Shown: one piece after another, positions 17,831-27,900 of the stretch
Layout: each line of letters starts with the position of its first letter
Numbering within the stretch: position 1 is the first letter of the stretch
Assembly (NCBI RefSeq): GCF_000724085.1
Contig: NZ_CCDL010000005.1
Span: forward strand, 1-64,000
Direction: 5' to 3'
Source: Oceanobacillus manasiensis
Lineage (GTDB): Bacteria > Bacillota > Bacilli > Bacillales > Amphibacillaceae
Length of the DNA stretch: 64,000 nt
Made by a program: the position numbers and the translations under genes
The notes under the pieces: model-generated
The model's database searches: none
What the model was told of the DNA's origin: nothing
What the model saw: the letters and a program-made list of their open reading frames with translations, nothing else

Positions 17831-17989
17831 TCTTTCGCAAACATAGATGGACAAAAAGTAGCTTATGGTATCCTCGTTCAGCTTCTGCTAGCAGATCGAA
17901 CAGAAGAAGTGAAAGGTATGCTCCCGTTTTACAAAAGCTTAGGATTTCCGGTAGATGTTAAAGATTTTTATACATTACCTAAGAATTAG
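17831..17989 (+). pseudogene. Remnant of a glycerol dehydrogenase-like gene, C-terminal end
   Basis: The plus strand reads DGQKVAYGILVQLLLADR then MLPFYKSLGFPVDVKDF and stops at TAG 17987-17989. This matches the C-terminal part of iron-containing alcohol/glycerol dehydrogenases, where a conserved HGxxVAxGxLVQL segment is followed by LGLP. Nothing upstream encodes the rest of the enzyme. Similarity fades near 17831, right where the accessory operon starts on the other strand, so the gene was probably cut by the arrival of that block. Confidence 0.7.
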
Positions 17990-18016
17990 AAGAACTTTCA
18001 AATTAGCTGATTAGAT

Positions 18017-18057
18017 AACAAAAAGCCACTTGCATAGATAGCAAGTGGCTTTTTGTT
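18017..18057 (+). terminator. Intrinsic terminator of the dehydrogenase remnant
   Basis: AACAAAAAGCCACTTGC and GCAAGTGGCTTTTTGTT form a 17-bp perfect stem 27 bp past the remnant's stop, with T-runs on both strands. Confidence 0.9.
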
Positions 18058-18187
18058 ATGAAATAAACTTTATAGCCATCAGGTTTCCTTTCAGATTTAA
18101 GTTTAGAAACACAAATTATCTTCTGCAACACGTGCTCAATCCAAAACCAAACGATCTCTATGTCGATGGTATTCAGGAGATCCTATC

Positions 18188-19045
18188 TTAACTACTTCGC
18201 ATCTCTTTCCGAAATGCATATAAGAACAATAACGAAATAAATATGGCCCCGCCAATAATATTTCCAATACTTGCAGGGATTAGATTAAGTAATATATATT
18301 CGTGCCATGCATAGTTGTCAGATGTAAAAATCCCTAAACTGAAGTATCCCATATTGGCGGCACTGTGTTGGAAATTACCAGCGACAAACAGAATGACAGG
18401 TAGAGCTGTACCTAAAATTTTTCCAACCACGTCTCTAGCCGCTGTCGTTAAAAATGTAGCCATGCCAATAAGCCAATTGGCAAGAATACCTGACAGCAAT
18501 ACTTGAAACCAGCCTACCCAACCATTTTCAGCAAATTGCATTTTATGAGACAGCACAGTTTCAATTTCTTTCGAGAATTCAGGTGTCAAAGAGTTTGACA
18601 TAATGACTAATAGAGCAACAAACAACGCACCAACAAGGTTTCCAACATAAGCTACGGCCCAAAATTTTACGAATTTATGTTTTTGCCAATATGACCTTTG
18701 TAAATATGATGTTGGTAAAAGGACGTTTACTTCAGTAAACAATACAGACTGTGACATAAATACCATAAGATATCCTGCTGTAAAACCGAGACCCTGCAGA
18801 ATATAAGTCAGCCCTTTCGCATCAACACCGATAGCAAGCAATATAGAAAAAACAGCACCAAAGGTCATAAACGACCCTGCCTTTAAAGAGAGCACGAACC
18901 TGGAGGGTGTATTTGTATCAAGGTGTTCTTTTCCTTTATCACTAAACGATTGCATAATTTGAGTAGGAAATAAAAATTGTCTTTCTGGAATCTCTTGGGT
19001 ATTACTTGTCTGGTTTGACGATTCCTGGTTACCATTATCCGCCAT
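18188..19045 (-). CDS. Formate/nitrite transporter family channel
   Basis: About 285 aa. A hydrophilic N-terminus of about 45 residues precedes six hydrophobic helices. Typical FNT features include FGAVFSILLAIG, the first-half VLFTEVNVLLP and the second-half GNFQHSAANMGYF around helix 5. FNT pentamers pass formate, nitrite, hydrosulfide or similar small anions. Which one cannot be told from sequence alone, though the sulfur-amino-acid genes across the gap make hydrosulfide worth considering. ATG 19045 follows AATAGGAGGATATTG. Divergent from the S-box unit. Confidence 0.88.
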   Translation of the reverse strand: MADNGNQESSNQTSNTQEIPERQFLFPTQIMQSFSDKGKEHLDTNTPSRFVLSLKAGSFMTFGAVFSILLAIGVDAKGLTYILQGLGFTAGYLMVFMSQSVLFTEVNVLLPTSYLQRSYWQKHKFVKFWAVAYVGNLVGALFVALLVIMSNSLTPEFSKEIETVLSHKMQFAENGWVGWFQVLLSGILANWLIGMATFLTTAARDVVGKILGTALPVILFVAGNFQHSAANMGYFSLGIFTSDNYAWHEYILLNLIPASIGNIIGGAIFISLLFLYAFRKEMRSS

Positions 19046-19179
19046 CAATATCCTCCTATTTGTATAAGTTCTTTGTTGAAGCATAGAGTTATGTAACCCA
19101 CTACTTTAGTAGGTACCCGAATGAAGTAGTGTTTAAGCCATTTTTGTAACGCCTTTTACTTATAAATGTTTAAAACCTC

Positions 19180-19208
19180 TTGACATTTTAATTCTACAGC
19201 TGTAGTAT
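19180..19208 (+). promoter_or_regulatory. SigA-type promoter of the S-box methionine unit
   Basis: TTGACA at 19180-19185, a 17-bp spacer and TAGTAT at 19203-19208, about 30 bp ahead of the riboswitch. Confidence 0.85.
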
Positions 19209-19240
19209 ATTGACTAATCAAAAAATTTCATACGATTTTT

Positions 19241-19335
19241 CTTATCCAGAGAGGTGGAGGGACTGGCCCATTGAAACCTCAGCAACAGACATTTGTACTG
19301 TGCTAATTCCAGAAGCGTTAAGCTTGGAGATAAGA
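19241..19335 (+). promoter_or_regulatory. SAM-I (S-box) riboswitch aptamer
   Basis: Conserved core AGAGAGGTGGAGGGACTGGC then GAAACCTCAGCAAC matches the S-box consensus. P1 closes between CTTATC (19241-19246) and GATAAG (19329-19334). A terminator follows. High S-adenosylmethionine should stop transcription of the downstream methionine synthase-like gene and metI. Confidence 0.97.
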
Positions 19336-19357
19336 AGAGAAAATTTTTTACGTATCC

Positions 19358-19393
19358 AACCCTCTTCTTATTTGTTAAGAAGGGGGTTTTTTG
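19358..19393 (+). terminator. S-box regulatory terminator
   Basis: AACCCTCTTCTTA / TTAAGAAGGGGGTT stem followed by TTTT. AGATAAGAAGAG just upstream (about 19327-19338) can pair alternatively with the 5' arm as antiterminator. Confidence 0.92.
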
Positions 19394-19473
19394 TTGGTTA
19401 CATAAAATTGGTACTTTCATTACTAATTTAGTTGATTAAGTTTATAAAACAAAACGAAAGTAGGAGATTTAAC

Positions 19474-20583
19474 ATGTCAATTACCTTAACAAAAGCACCT
19501 TTTAAAGCCGATCAAGTAGGAAGTTTACTACGCCCAGAGAGTATACACAAAGCAAGAAAATCATTTAAAGATGGGGAAATTACGGCTGCTCAATTGCGTG
19601 AAATAGAAACAAAAGAAATTAAACGTATTGTTGATAAGCAAATTGAAATTGGCTTAAATGCCGTGACGGATGGCGAGTTTAGACGCAGATTTTGGCACAC
19701 TGATTTCTTAGAGCACCTGAACGGGATAGAGGGATATGTTCCAGAGGTAGGATATGTTTTTAACGGTAATGAGGAAACAGAAAGATATAATGTTCGTAAT
19801 AATGGTAAGGTTTCCTTTAATCCCGATCATCCATTCATTAAAGATTTCATTGAATTTAATGAAATTGTCGACGGGCGCGCAGTTGCGAAACAAACAATCC
19901 CTAGCCCTAACCAACTCTTTAATCAGGGAATAATTAACGAAGAAATTTATCCCGACATTGATGAATATGCCAATGATGTCATCCAAACATACCGTGATGC
20001 ATTACAAGCTTTTTACGAAGCTGGGGTTCGCTATCTACAATTTGATGATGTTTATATTGCTGGACTTTCTTCACCAGATATTCCATTTAATGAGGGGAAA
20101 TATTCAAGGGAAAAACTTATTAATCTCGCACTACGCGTTGTTAATGAAGTATTGGAAGGCAAACCAGAGGATTTAGTGGTGACCACTCATTTATGTCGTG
20201 GAAACTATCGATCCAATTGGGCATTTGAAGGAAGCTATGAATTAATCTCCTCCACCTTGTTTGCCAAGGAGAAAGTGGACGGATTCTTCTTGGAATATGA
20301 TGATGAACGTTCCGGTGATTTCAAACCACTTGACCATATTCCAAACGGCGGACCCCAGGTTATTCTTGGTCTTATCACCTCCAAAAGTGGTGAGCTAGAG
20401 GACAGAGAATCAATTAAAGCACGTATCAAAGAGGCATCCCAATATGTTCCATTAGATCAACTATGCTTGAGCACCCAATGTGGATTTGCGTCAACTCACC
20501 ATGGCAATAAATTAACGGAAGAAGATCAGTGGAATAAGCTTAAATATATCGTTGAGATCAGTAAAGAGGTTTGGGGCTCGTAA
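19474..20583 (+). CDS. MetE-like methionine synthase, YxjG/YxjH type
   Basis: About 369 aa, corresponding to the C-terminal catalytic half of cobalamin-independent methionine synthase. Zn-ligand candidates are His and Cys in VTTHLCRGNYRSNW (near residue 230), a downstream Glu, and the late Cys in LCLSTQCGFAS. The N-terminal FKADQVGSLLRPESIH is typical of YxjG/YxjH of B. subtilis, which are also S-box controlled. Probable reaction: methyl transfer to homocysteine, with the donor uncertain for this short form. ATG 19474 is preceded by TAGGAGATTTAAC. A 1.1-kb gene directly behind the riboswitch. Confidence 0.93.
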   Translation: MSITLTKAPFKADQVGSLLRPESIHKARKSFKDGEITAAQLREIETKEIKRIVDKQIEIGLNAVTDGEFRRRFWHTDFLEHLNGIEGYVPEVGYVFNGNEETERYNVRNNGKVSFNPDHPFIKDFIEFNEIVDGRAVAKQTIPSPNQLFNQGIINEEIYPDIDEYANDVIQTYRDALQAFYEAGVRYLQFDDVYIAGLSSPDIPFNEGKYSREKLINLALRVVNEVLEGKPEDLVVTTHLCRGNYRSNWAFEGSYELISSTLFAKEKVDGFFLEYDDERSGDFKPLDHIPNGGPQVILGLITSKSGELEDRESIKARIKEASQYVPLDQLCLSTQCGFASTHHGNKLTEEDQWNKLKYIVEISKEVWGS

Positions 20584-20593
20584 TTTAAATAGG

Positions 20594-20622
20594 AGAAGAG
20601 GAATGTATTAAATTCCTCTTCT
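20594..20622 (+). terminator. Hairpin between the MetE-like gene and metI
   Basis: AGAAGAGGAAT / ATTCCTCTTCT, 11-bp perfect stem with 7-base loop, without a good T-run. It may partly attenuate or protect the upstream message rather than end it. Confidence 0.55.
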
Positions 20623-20667
20623 TCCATCCATTCAGACTTCTACTTATCTCGATGAAAGGACGATTAC

Positions 20668-21777
20668 ATGACTAGGAGACACGTTGAGACACAACTGGTG
20701 CAGCTTGGCAATCATAGCGACCCAAAAACCGGAGCAGTAAACCCGCCAATTTATTTATCAACAGCATATCAGCATCAAGGGCTGAACATGACCACTGGAT
20801 ATGACTATACGCGTACAAAAAATCCAACTCGAACCATTCTTGAAGAAGGCATTGCAGAGTTGGAAGCTGGAGAGAGCGGGTATGCGTGCAGTTCTGGCAT
20901 GGCTGCCATCCAATTAGTCTTATCTCTTTTCCGTTCAGGGGATGAATTAATTGCACCAGAAGATATTTATGGAGGGACATACCGTTTATTGCAGCATTAT
21001 GCCGATGCCTATCATATCCGAACTACTTACTCAGAGTTTAATAATCCTGATGAAACTGCCCAATTTATAACAGAAAATACAAAGGCATTATTTATCGAAA
21101 CACCAACAAATCCGCTCATGCAAAAAATCGACATTAAAGAATACGCGGCACTTGCCAAGAAACACAACCTATTATTAATTGTCGATAATACGTTTTTAAC
21201 TCCTTATCTACAGCGACCGTTAGAATTGGGTGCTGACATCGTTGTCCATAGTGCAACCAAATACATTGGCGGGCACAATGATGTCCTGGCTGGGTTGGTT
21301 GTTGCAAAAGGAGCTACGATTTGTGAAAAACTGTCCGAGTTACATAATGCCTCTGGTGCTGTCCTGTCTCCATTTGACTCATGGTTATTGATCAGAGGTT
21401 TAAAAACCCTAGCATTAAGGATGAAACAGCATGAGAAAAACGCTAAAAAAGTTGCCAATTATTTGTCAAACGAACCAAAGGTAACGGATGTACTCTACCC
21501 AGGTAATGGGGGGATGCTTTCATTTCGCCTGAAAGAAAGTAAATGGATTGGTACTTTTTTGGAAAATTTGGAGTTAATCACCTTTGCCGAAAGTTTAGGT
21601 GGAATTGAAAGCTTTATAACCTATCCAGCTACACAGACCCATGCTGACATTCCAGTTGAAGAACGAACACGCAGGGGCATTTGTGATCGCCTATTGCGAT
21701 TTTCGGTAGGTATTGAAGAGGCGGAAGATATAATTGGAGATTTAAAGCAGGTGTTTTCTACTTTAGTAGAGACTTAA
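20668..21777 (+). CDS. metI: Cystathionine gamma-synthase / O-acetylhomoserine thiolyase
   Basis: 369 aa PLP enzyme of the Cys/Met metabolism family that makes cystathionine, or homocysteine with sulfide, from acylated homoserine. Seen: SSGMAAIQ for the cofactor phosphate, IVDNTF with the PLP-ring Asp, and the Schiff-base Lys in HSATKYIGGHNDVLAG (near residue 197). The closing ESFITYPATQTH and LLRFSVGIE are also typical. The whole length aligns closely with B. subtilis MetI. ATG 20668 is preceded by AAAGG. No metC follows, so cystathionine beta-lyase must be encoded elsewhere or direct sulfhydrylation used. It lies downstream of the S-box and probably shares that transcript. Confidence 0.95.
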   Translation: MTRRHVETQLVQLGNHSDPKTGAVNPPIYLSTAYQHQGLNMTTGYDYTRTKNPTRTILEEGIAELEAGESGYACSSGMAAIQLVLSLFRSGDELIAPEDIYGGTYRLLQHYADAYHIRTTYSEFNNPDETAQFITENTKALFIETPTNPLMQKIDIKEYAALAKKHNLLLIVDNTFLTPYLQRPLELGADIVVHSATKYIGGHNDVLAGLVVAKGATICEKLSELHNASGAVLSPFDSWLLIRGLKTLALRMKQHEKNAKKVANYLSNEPKVTDVLYPGNGGMLSFRLKESKWIGTFLENLELITFAESLGGIESFITYPATQTHADIPVEERTRRGICDRLLRFSVGIEEAEDIIGDLKQVFSTLVET

Positions 21778-21782
21778 AATAA

Positions 21783-21826
21783 AAGCCCTTAAACAATTCA
21801 TTGAACTGTTTAGAGGGCTTTTTTAA
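21783..21826 (+). terminator. Intrinsic terminator of metI
   Basis: AAGCCCT ... AGGGCTT with an inner TAAACA/TGTTTA pairing, then TTTTTT. The following 280 bases up to the next gene contain no recognised site. Confidence 0.85.
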
Positions 21827-22106
21827 TAGTTTGTTTTATACAGTACAGAAAAGTGGAAGGTGTGCTAATGTCACTTTGCTTATCGGTCCTTCTCCACCTG
21901 CAGGAATCCTTCAATGTTTTCCGTTCCCATTCAAAACTCTAAAATAAAACGAGGAGATAACCGCAAATTTAGTGAAATATGATATTTCGTTTGAACTCTT
22001 TCATTTATTTAACTTGTAAGAAAAATAAACCTTCATAACCTTTTGCTATACCCTATAAAAAATAGTTATTATTTTTATAAGGGAATTATTGATAAGATGA
22101 AATCTA

Positions 22107-22943
22107 ATGGAAATATACTTTTTTTCTAGATTAGATTATACATCGGAGATGATTATTATTTTTATTCTGTATTTTGCAATTGGTATTATTGCTTCAACTC
22201 TGGGTGCCATTGCTGGCCTTGGTGGTGGAGTAATCATAAAGCCCGTTTTAGACTTGGTTGGCCACTTTGATTTACCTACAATTGGCGTATTATCCGCCGC
22301 AACTGTGTTATCAATGGCAACTATCTCTTTACTAAAAGCAAGAAAAAAAGAAATTAAGGTCGATAAAGCAACCAGTTTAACCATTGCATGTGGGTCTATA
22401 TTTGGAGGTATTGTTGGAAAAGCAATATTTAACATCATTGCCATTTCATTAAACATCCCTAAAACAACAGCAATTATCCAATCGACAATACTGGCTATTC
22501 TACTTTCATTTATATATATTTACTTTAAAAGAAAGCACAAATTAAAATCACACGTAATTAAAAATAAGATGATTATCTTTGCAGTTGGATTTTCACTCGG
22601 ATTTCTTTCTGCATTTCTTGGAATTGGGGGCGGCCCTCTAAATGTCGCTGTTTTATGTCTGTTTTTCTCCATGACAGCAAAAAATGCCGGTATAAATTCA
22701 ATTTTTATAATATTTTTCTCCCAATTATCTGCTCTCTTACTTATAGCATTTACTACCGGATTTGCAGATTACGACTTGTTTATGCTTTTCTTTATGATAC
22801 CTGGTGGAATAATAGGTGGATTAATTGGTTCACACTACGTTACTAAGCTAACAAATTTACAAGTAGAAAAAGTATTTAATATAACTGTGCTTATTATCAT
22901 TTTTATAAATTTATATAATATTATTAGATTTTTGATTTCATAA
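22107..22943 (+). CDS. TauE/SafE-family membrane transporter
   Basis: Up to 278 aa with about eight hydrophobic helices in two halves. Each half carries the family Gly-rich loop: IAGLGGGVIIKPVLDL (near 36-51) and FLGIGGGPLNVAVLCLFF (near 171-188). TauE/SafE proteins export sulfite, sulfoacetate or related organosulfur anions. Position behind methionine genes fits a sulfur role but does not prove it. The start is uncertain: ATG 22107 has no clear ribosome binding site, and ATG 22149 has GGAG directly against it. Convergent with a LysR gene. Confidence 0.85.
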   Translation: MEIYFFSRLDYTSEMIIIFILYFAIGIIASTLGAIAGLGGGVIIKPVLDLVGHFDLPTIGVLSAATVLSMATISLLKARKKEIKVDKATSLTIACGSIFGGIVGKAIFNIIAISLNIPKTTAIIQSTILAILLSFIYIYFKRKHKLKSHVIKNKMIIFAVGFSLGFLSAFLGIGGGPLNVAVLCLFFSMTAKNAGINSIFIIFFSQLSALLLIAFTTGFADYDLFMLFFMIPGGIIGGLIGSHYVTKLTNLQVEKVFNITVLIIIFINLYNIIRFLIS

Positions 22944-22953
22944 TCCACTTATT

Positions 22954-22986
22954 ATCTGCATGAATATTTATAATCTTCATGCAGAT
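22954..22986. terminator. Hairpin between convergent TauE and LysR genes
   Basis: ATCTGCATGAA / TTCATGCAGAT, 11-bp perfect stem, no T-run. Possibly acts in both directions. Confidence 0.5.
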
Positions 22987-23033
22987 CCCCCTCTAATTAC
23001 TACTCACTTTAGATTCTATAGATATCAACTGGC

Positions 23034-23921
23034 TTAAGCTTTATCTTGTAAAAATGAATAAAAATGTGACTGAGCACTCTTCTTAAACCTACGTTCCTTT
23101 TGGACAATCCAAAGATCCCTTATAAGGCTGAAATTCTTTATTTTTACCTCTTTTAACACATTGAATTTTAATTCTTTAGTAACCACTATTCTTGGCAAAA
23201 TACTTATACCTAAATCCGCTTCCACTGCACTTTTAATAGATTGCATACTACCAAGTTCCATCGCATTTTCGATTTGCTCAATGCTAATATACTTACTTAA
23301 TTCATTTTCTACTAATAGCCTCGTACCAGAGTCCTTCTCTCTCCAAATCATTTTCTCTTGTAACAAATCTTTAATATCAATCTCATGCTTACTCCCCAAG
23401 CGATGATTAAAGGATGTCACCAAAATTAATTCATCCGTACCAAATTTTTGAATTTTATACTTTGAACTAGTTACTTCGCTCTCGACTAAAGCAATATCGA
23501 TCTCGTTTTCAGCCAATTTCGATAACATATATGGTGTATTCCCAATTGATAAACTAAATTTAATATCTTTATGAGCATTTTTAAAGTTTCTCAGTAGACC
23601 TGGCAACAAATATTCTCCAATTGTTTGGCTGGCCCCTACATTTAATACATTGTCATTTATGCCCATTAACTCTTGGATAGCGTCAAAAGACGTATTGTCA
23701 CTCTCCACAATTTCTTTGGCATAAGGGTATAGGATTTTACCGGCTTCGGATAAAATCAGCTTGCCATCTAATCGATGAAATAAAACTGTATTATATCTAT
23801 TTTCTAGTTGGCGAATTTGCCTTGTAACTGCTGGTTGAGAAACAAACCCTATACGTGCAGCCTCACTTACACTTCCCTCGTCGACAACACGACAAAACAT
23901 TCGTAGACTTTCTATGTTCAT
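23034..23921 (-). CDS. LysR-type transcriptional regulator
   Basis: 295 aa, the standard LTTR length. The N-terminal winged helix-turn-helix is clear: MNIESLRMFCRVVDEGSVSEAA and SQPAVTRQIRQLENRYN (residues 1-45). Two periplasmic-binding-like subdomains follow and sense a small effector. The general pattern is close to CysL/YwfK-type sulfur regulators, but this is not decisive. It is convergent with the TauE gene, so the target is not shown by layout. LTTR genes usually autoregulate through the region upstream of 23921. Confidence 0.88.
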   Translation of the reverse strand: MNIESLRMFCRVVDEGSVSEAARIGFVSQPAVTRQIRQLENRYNTVLFHRLDGKLILSEAGKILYPYAKEIVESDNTSFDAIQELMGINDNVLNVGASQTIGEYLLPGLLRNFKNAHKDIKFSLSIGNTPYMLSKLAENEIDIALVESEVTSSKYKIQKFGTDELILVTSFNHRLGSKHEIDIKDLLQEKMIWREKDSGTRLLVENELSKYISIEQIENAMELGSMQSIKSAVEADLGISILPRIVVTKELKFNVLKEVKIKNFSLIRDLWIVQKERRFKKSAQSHFYSFLQDKA

Positions 23922-24299
23922 CTCTCTAATCCTTTCCGGAGCATTCTCTTAACTTACTATATTGTAATTATATTCAAAAACCAAATATAATTGAAGGCTA
24001 TAACAGTATTGGGAACCGTTTTCAACATTTGGGATAAATAAAGAGAGCTTTTAAGTAAATTCTTTGGCAGTAAAGTCAGTAGTTGACTTCTTTAATAATA
24101 CATAGTAAACATTGTGCTTCTGGTTTAGAATTTGAAGACTTTAACACATATTTAACCTGAGTTACTGTTTAGTGAATCGCGTTAGAAAAGGTTAGGTTTG
24201 AGCTGACCACATAATAGTGACAATCCATAATTTGCAATCTCCTATTTATCCACAACTTGAGCAGTCTTTCCTGAGAGAGTTGAAATTCATGCCTTGCCT
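23922..24299. other. Intergenic, nothing recognised
   Basis: AT-rich and without a supportable gene or hairpin terminator. It probably includes the LysR promoter near 23940-23980 and the 3' region of the DUF4385 gene. Confidence 0.6.
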
Positions 24300-24746
24300 T
24301 TACCCATATTTCTTCTGGTGTTCTTTTTTTAACTTGAGATAATCCCTGTCCTCTCGCACTAGCTTCCATTTTTCCTGAAAAATGGCGGCCGACTCTGCCT
24401 TCTCAGGGTCAATCTGTCTCTCGTTTACGTTGCCATTTTCGTCATATTTCTTCCCGCCTTTATAATTTGTGTACCGGCGGGCACGTGTATATCCCATCTG
24501 GAGAAATTTCCTTGCCATATCCATACCGACTAAATCTTCTTTATCTTTATAATCAAGAAACATCTGATAGATTTTATTGGAAGACGCCTTCGCAATCTCA
24601 GGTGTCTTAAACCGCCAATGCTTTAGTATTTCGCTCTTATAAGGCTCCACCAGCAGCACACCTTGTTCTCCCCTACCAACCCTATACAATTCAGGATTCT
24701 TACGAAAATCTATTTTATCAAAGTCTAAATCATAGTCGAAAGCCAT
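24300..24746 (-). CDS. DUF4385 family protein
   Basis: About 148 aa, soluble and highly charged. It has the hallmarks of the DUF4385 family: FDYDLDFDKIDFRKNPELY at the N-terminus, RVGRGEQGVLLVEPYKSEIL, and a basic middle with GYTRARRYTNYKGGKKYD. The family has no established function. GRGEQGVLxVEPYK is the most conserved stretch that I can recall. ATG 24746 is chosen because AAGGG lies 8 nt upstream. GTG 24755 overlaps that site. Single gene, with unrelated neighbours. Confidence 0.8.
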   Translation of the reverse strand: MAFDYDLDFDKIDFRKNPELYRVGRGEQGVLLVEPYKSEILKHWRFKTPEIAKASSNKIYQMFLDYKDKEDLVGMDMARKFLQMGYTRARRYTNYKGGKKYDENGNVNERQIDPEKAESAAIFQEKWKLVREDRDYLKLKKEHQKKYG

Positions 24747-24924
24747 ATATGTCACCCTTTTTTCTTAGGGTTTACCCATGGGTAGCTTTTTGTATGCATA
24801 CTTCATAACAATAATGAATGGTATATCTCTTAGGTCAAAATTCAACATCTATATTTCCCAGTTATTCATCATCCGTGCACCCCATTGAGGAAGAGTGCAT
24901 CTAAGTAAAATGATTCACTATTAT

Positions 24925-27900
24925 TCAATCAAACCTAACCATAATCCCATTTCCTACTGTCCCATTTTTTAATAGTAATCCGTAATCTTCAACACTATCA
25001 GGAACTGTAAATTCTATAACTGCATGTAATTTCCCGTCATGTATACCATGTAGCAATCTTTCATTTTCCCATCCTTCTGCCTCAATTACTCTTAAGCTAA
25101 CTGGTTTATATGGTTCTTCTCCATCGAGAATTGAAAAATGGATCTTAGGTCTCATATCATAAGTCATTGTATCACGTACCTCAAATGTAAACTCTATCGC
25201 AATATTCTTCATCCCTGCTTCAGGTTTAGGCAAACTACTTTCCACTTCTTTTGCTTCATAAAATAGGATTCCGCCATAGCCTGTGCTTTCACTTGTTTCT
25301 TCTGTATTAAACTCAAACAAATAATCACTTGGTTCCTCATGAGCGTTTTCTAGTTCATCTCCATCAGTTGTTGGATTTGAATTATCAATCTTCTCCACAT
25401 TTCCTTCCGTTGGATTAAAAGCTTGTTCTACTTCTACATCTGATTTTGCATTTTCAATATTAGGTGCAACCTGTACCATTGTAAATATGAACGATCCTAC
25501 TAATAACACTGATATTGAAATTACCGCCCATTTTAATCGTTTATCGACAGCTTCCCGATTCGAGATATTCCCTCCAATACCTTGGTTTGGCACCATTCGC
25601 ACTGCTCTTTCTGCTGGAAAAATTGTACCGATTACACCAATAAGAATTGGAATTAATCCAGTTGCTAATATAAACCCTATTTCCTCTACAGGAAAGGCAG
25701 CATATAATGTCCAAATTATAATCAATGCAATGATTAGTCCAATTAGCGCAGCAAATAAACCACTAAAGACTCCTTCTACTAGTATCAACCTGCGAATACT
25801 CCACCTTTTCCATCCTAATGATTGGAGCAAAGAAATCTCTTCTCTTCGTTCTGAAATGTTCTGCCACATAATCTCAGCAGTAGTTAAAATAGCTATAATT
25901 AAGGAAACAACAATTGCAACATAATGTGCTGGTCCTATCTCTAAAGCGACATATTCCCCAAGCAGTGAAGTGTACATAATTCCTCTTAATCTAAAGGTGA
26001 TGTATAGGAATACGGCTAAGAGGGCGGTTGGTAAAGAAATCGAGATAACAGATAGAAGGCTCCTCTTCCATTTCCCAATAAAATGATTAAATGCCATCCG
26101 ATTAATTCCTTTAGCTTGGAACAGTCGCTTACTACTGGCGGATATTTCTCCTGAACGCATCGCCTCATAAGGTAAAATATTTCTAGTCATTATCATTGGA
26201 ATAATGGAACCAAGCAAATAGACAATTAGTCCAAATAAACCAGTCCACAAAAAACGATCAAAAGATATCATTGCCGCACTCGATACATACACAAATCCGA
26301 GCATTGTCCAAGAAATGAATGCTACAAAAAGCCCAATGATACTAGATTCTAAGAATAATAACTTGTTCAGTTGACTTGGTCGCCACCCAATTGATAAGAG
26401 AACAGCAAATTCTTTCCGCCTTGCTAACAAATTAACAATTCCTGAAGCCCAAACATATATAATGGCTACCGCGATAACACTAGCTACAATACCAGAGAAA
26501 CCTATTTTTGTTTCTTTAAAAATAGAAATAGAGGAACCAATATTCACCCAAGGCTGCTGAATCCAACCGATACTACTTTTATCGTTTAATCCGGGAATAT
26601 ATGTCAATGCTAACTGTGGCGAGGAGCCTAATGTAATATCCGTAATGAGTCCCGTTCTATTCTCAATCTCACCTGCTACTTGCTCTAATATATCTTGACT
26701 CTCTTCACTTAAGTCGGCAACTCCGGATACCTTAATTCGAATTGCTGAAATAGGGTCATCTCCTAATATCTTTTCAGCTGCTTCAATAGTTGTTAACATT
26801 CCAGGGGGATCAGTTAAAAAGCTGTAGGGGTCACCTGTTGGCTTCATCTGTTTAGATGGATTCATGGGGTTGCCATCTGAATCCATAACCAACTCAGCAG
26901 CAGCGGGGCGGTATGTTTCCATTGGCAATTCGCTTGTCGGATCTTTTGATATTTGTAGTTTGCTTGCATCATAAAATCCAATCCAATCTGGTTTAATACG
27001 CACCCGATCAATAAACTCTTCTTCGAGATATATCGGTTGTCTATAGGATTCTTGATTCCTGTATGCAATAGCAACTTCGTCTCCATTTTGAACGGGAACA
27101 ACCTGATAAGAATACGGCCACCTATCAGCAAATGGACTAGCTACTTCTTGATATTCTATTGGACTTTGTTGAAAGAATATACTTGTTACCTTGTCTTGCT
27201 CTAGATTATCGGTTTGTTCTACTTTCTCCTCATTTTCCTCTTCTTCACTTAAAACAACTTTTCCCGTCTCCCAATCTACACCGGTCATTTCACTAATAAA
27301 CTCGTGAAAGGTTTCTTCTCCAGTAACGGAGAATGTATATATGATTTCACCTTCAACCGTATCTAAATATTCTTCCCCTCCATTTTCTTTTACTTTTTCC
27401 ATAACTTCATTTGCATTATCTTCTGTAATATCAATATTGAGACGCTCAAAATTAATCGCGTCTATTTTATCTACATATGATTGTTGGTTTACAATAATCG
27501 GAAATTCATGATGCCCACCATTGATTTCATTATAAAAATACCCATCTGAATCCTCAAAATATCTACTGGATCCTAGTGATAAGATGGCTTCGTCAACTCC
27601 GACTAGTTTTGCTTCTTGTTCTGGATTTACCCCAGCCAACAACGAAAAAGAATTAACCGTCAAATCCGGGTTTGGACTTCCAACACCATATTCAGGTCCT
27701 TTATTCATGTTATTCCAGATATCCGTTACAAAATAAGTAGAACCACTAACTGTTTCTTCACCTATTCCGTTGTCAACGGAAGTCTCCATCACCTTTCTAT
27801 AAATACCATCCTTAGGCAATTGGGCATCTCCGAAGTTCACGCTATAGTCAGCATAGCCAATCATCGCAATTGGGGCTGCTATTTCAACACCAGGTATATT

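Noticed and set aside
21826-22106. Short minus-strand peptide reading MGTENIEGFLQVEKDR
   Set aside because: No ribosome binding site, no family, and it lies in the probable promoter region of the TauE gene.
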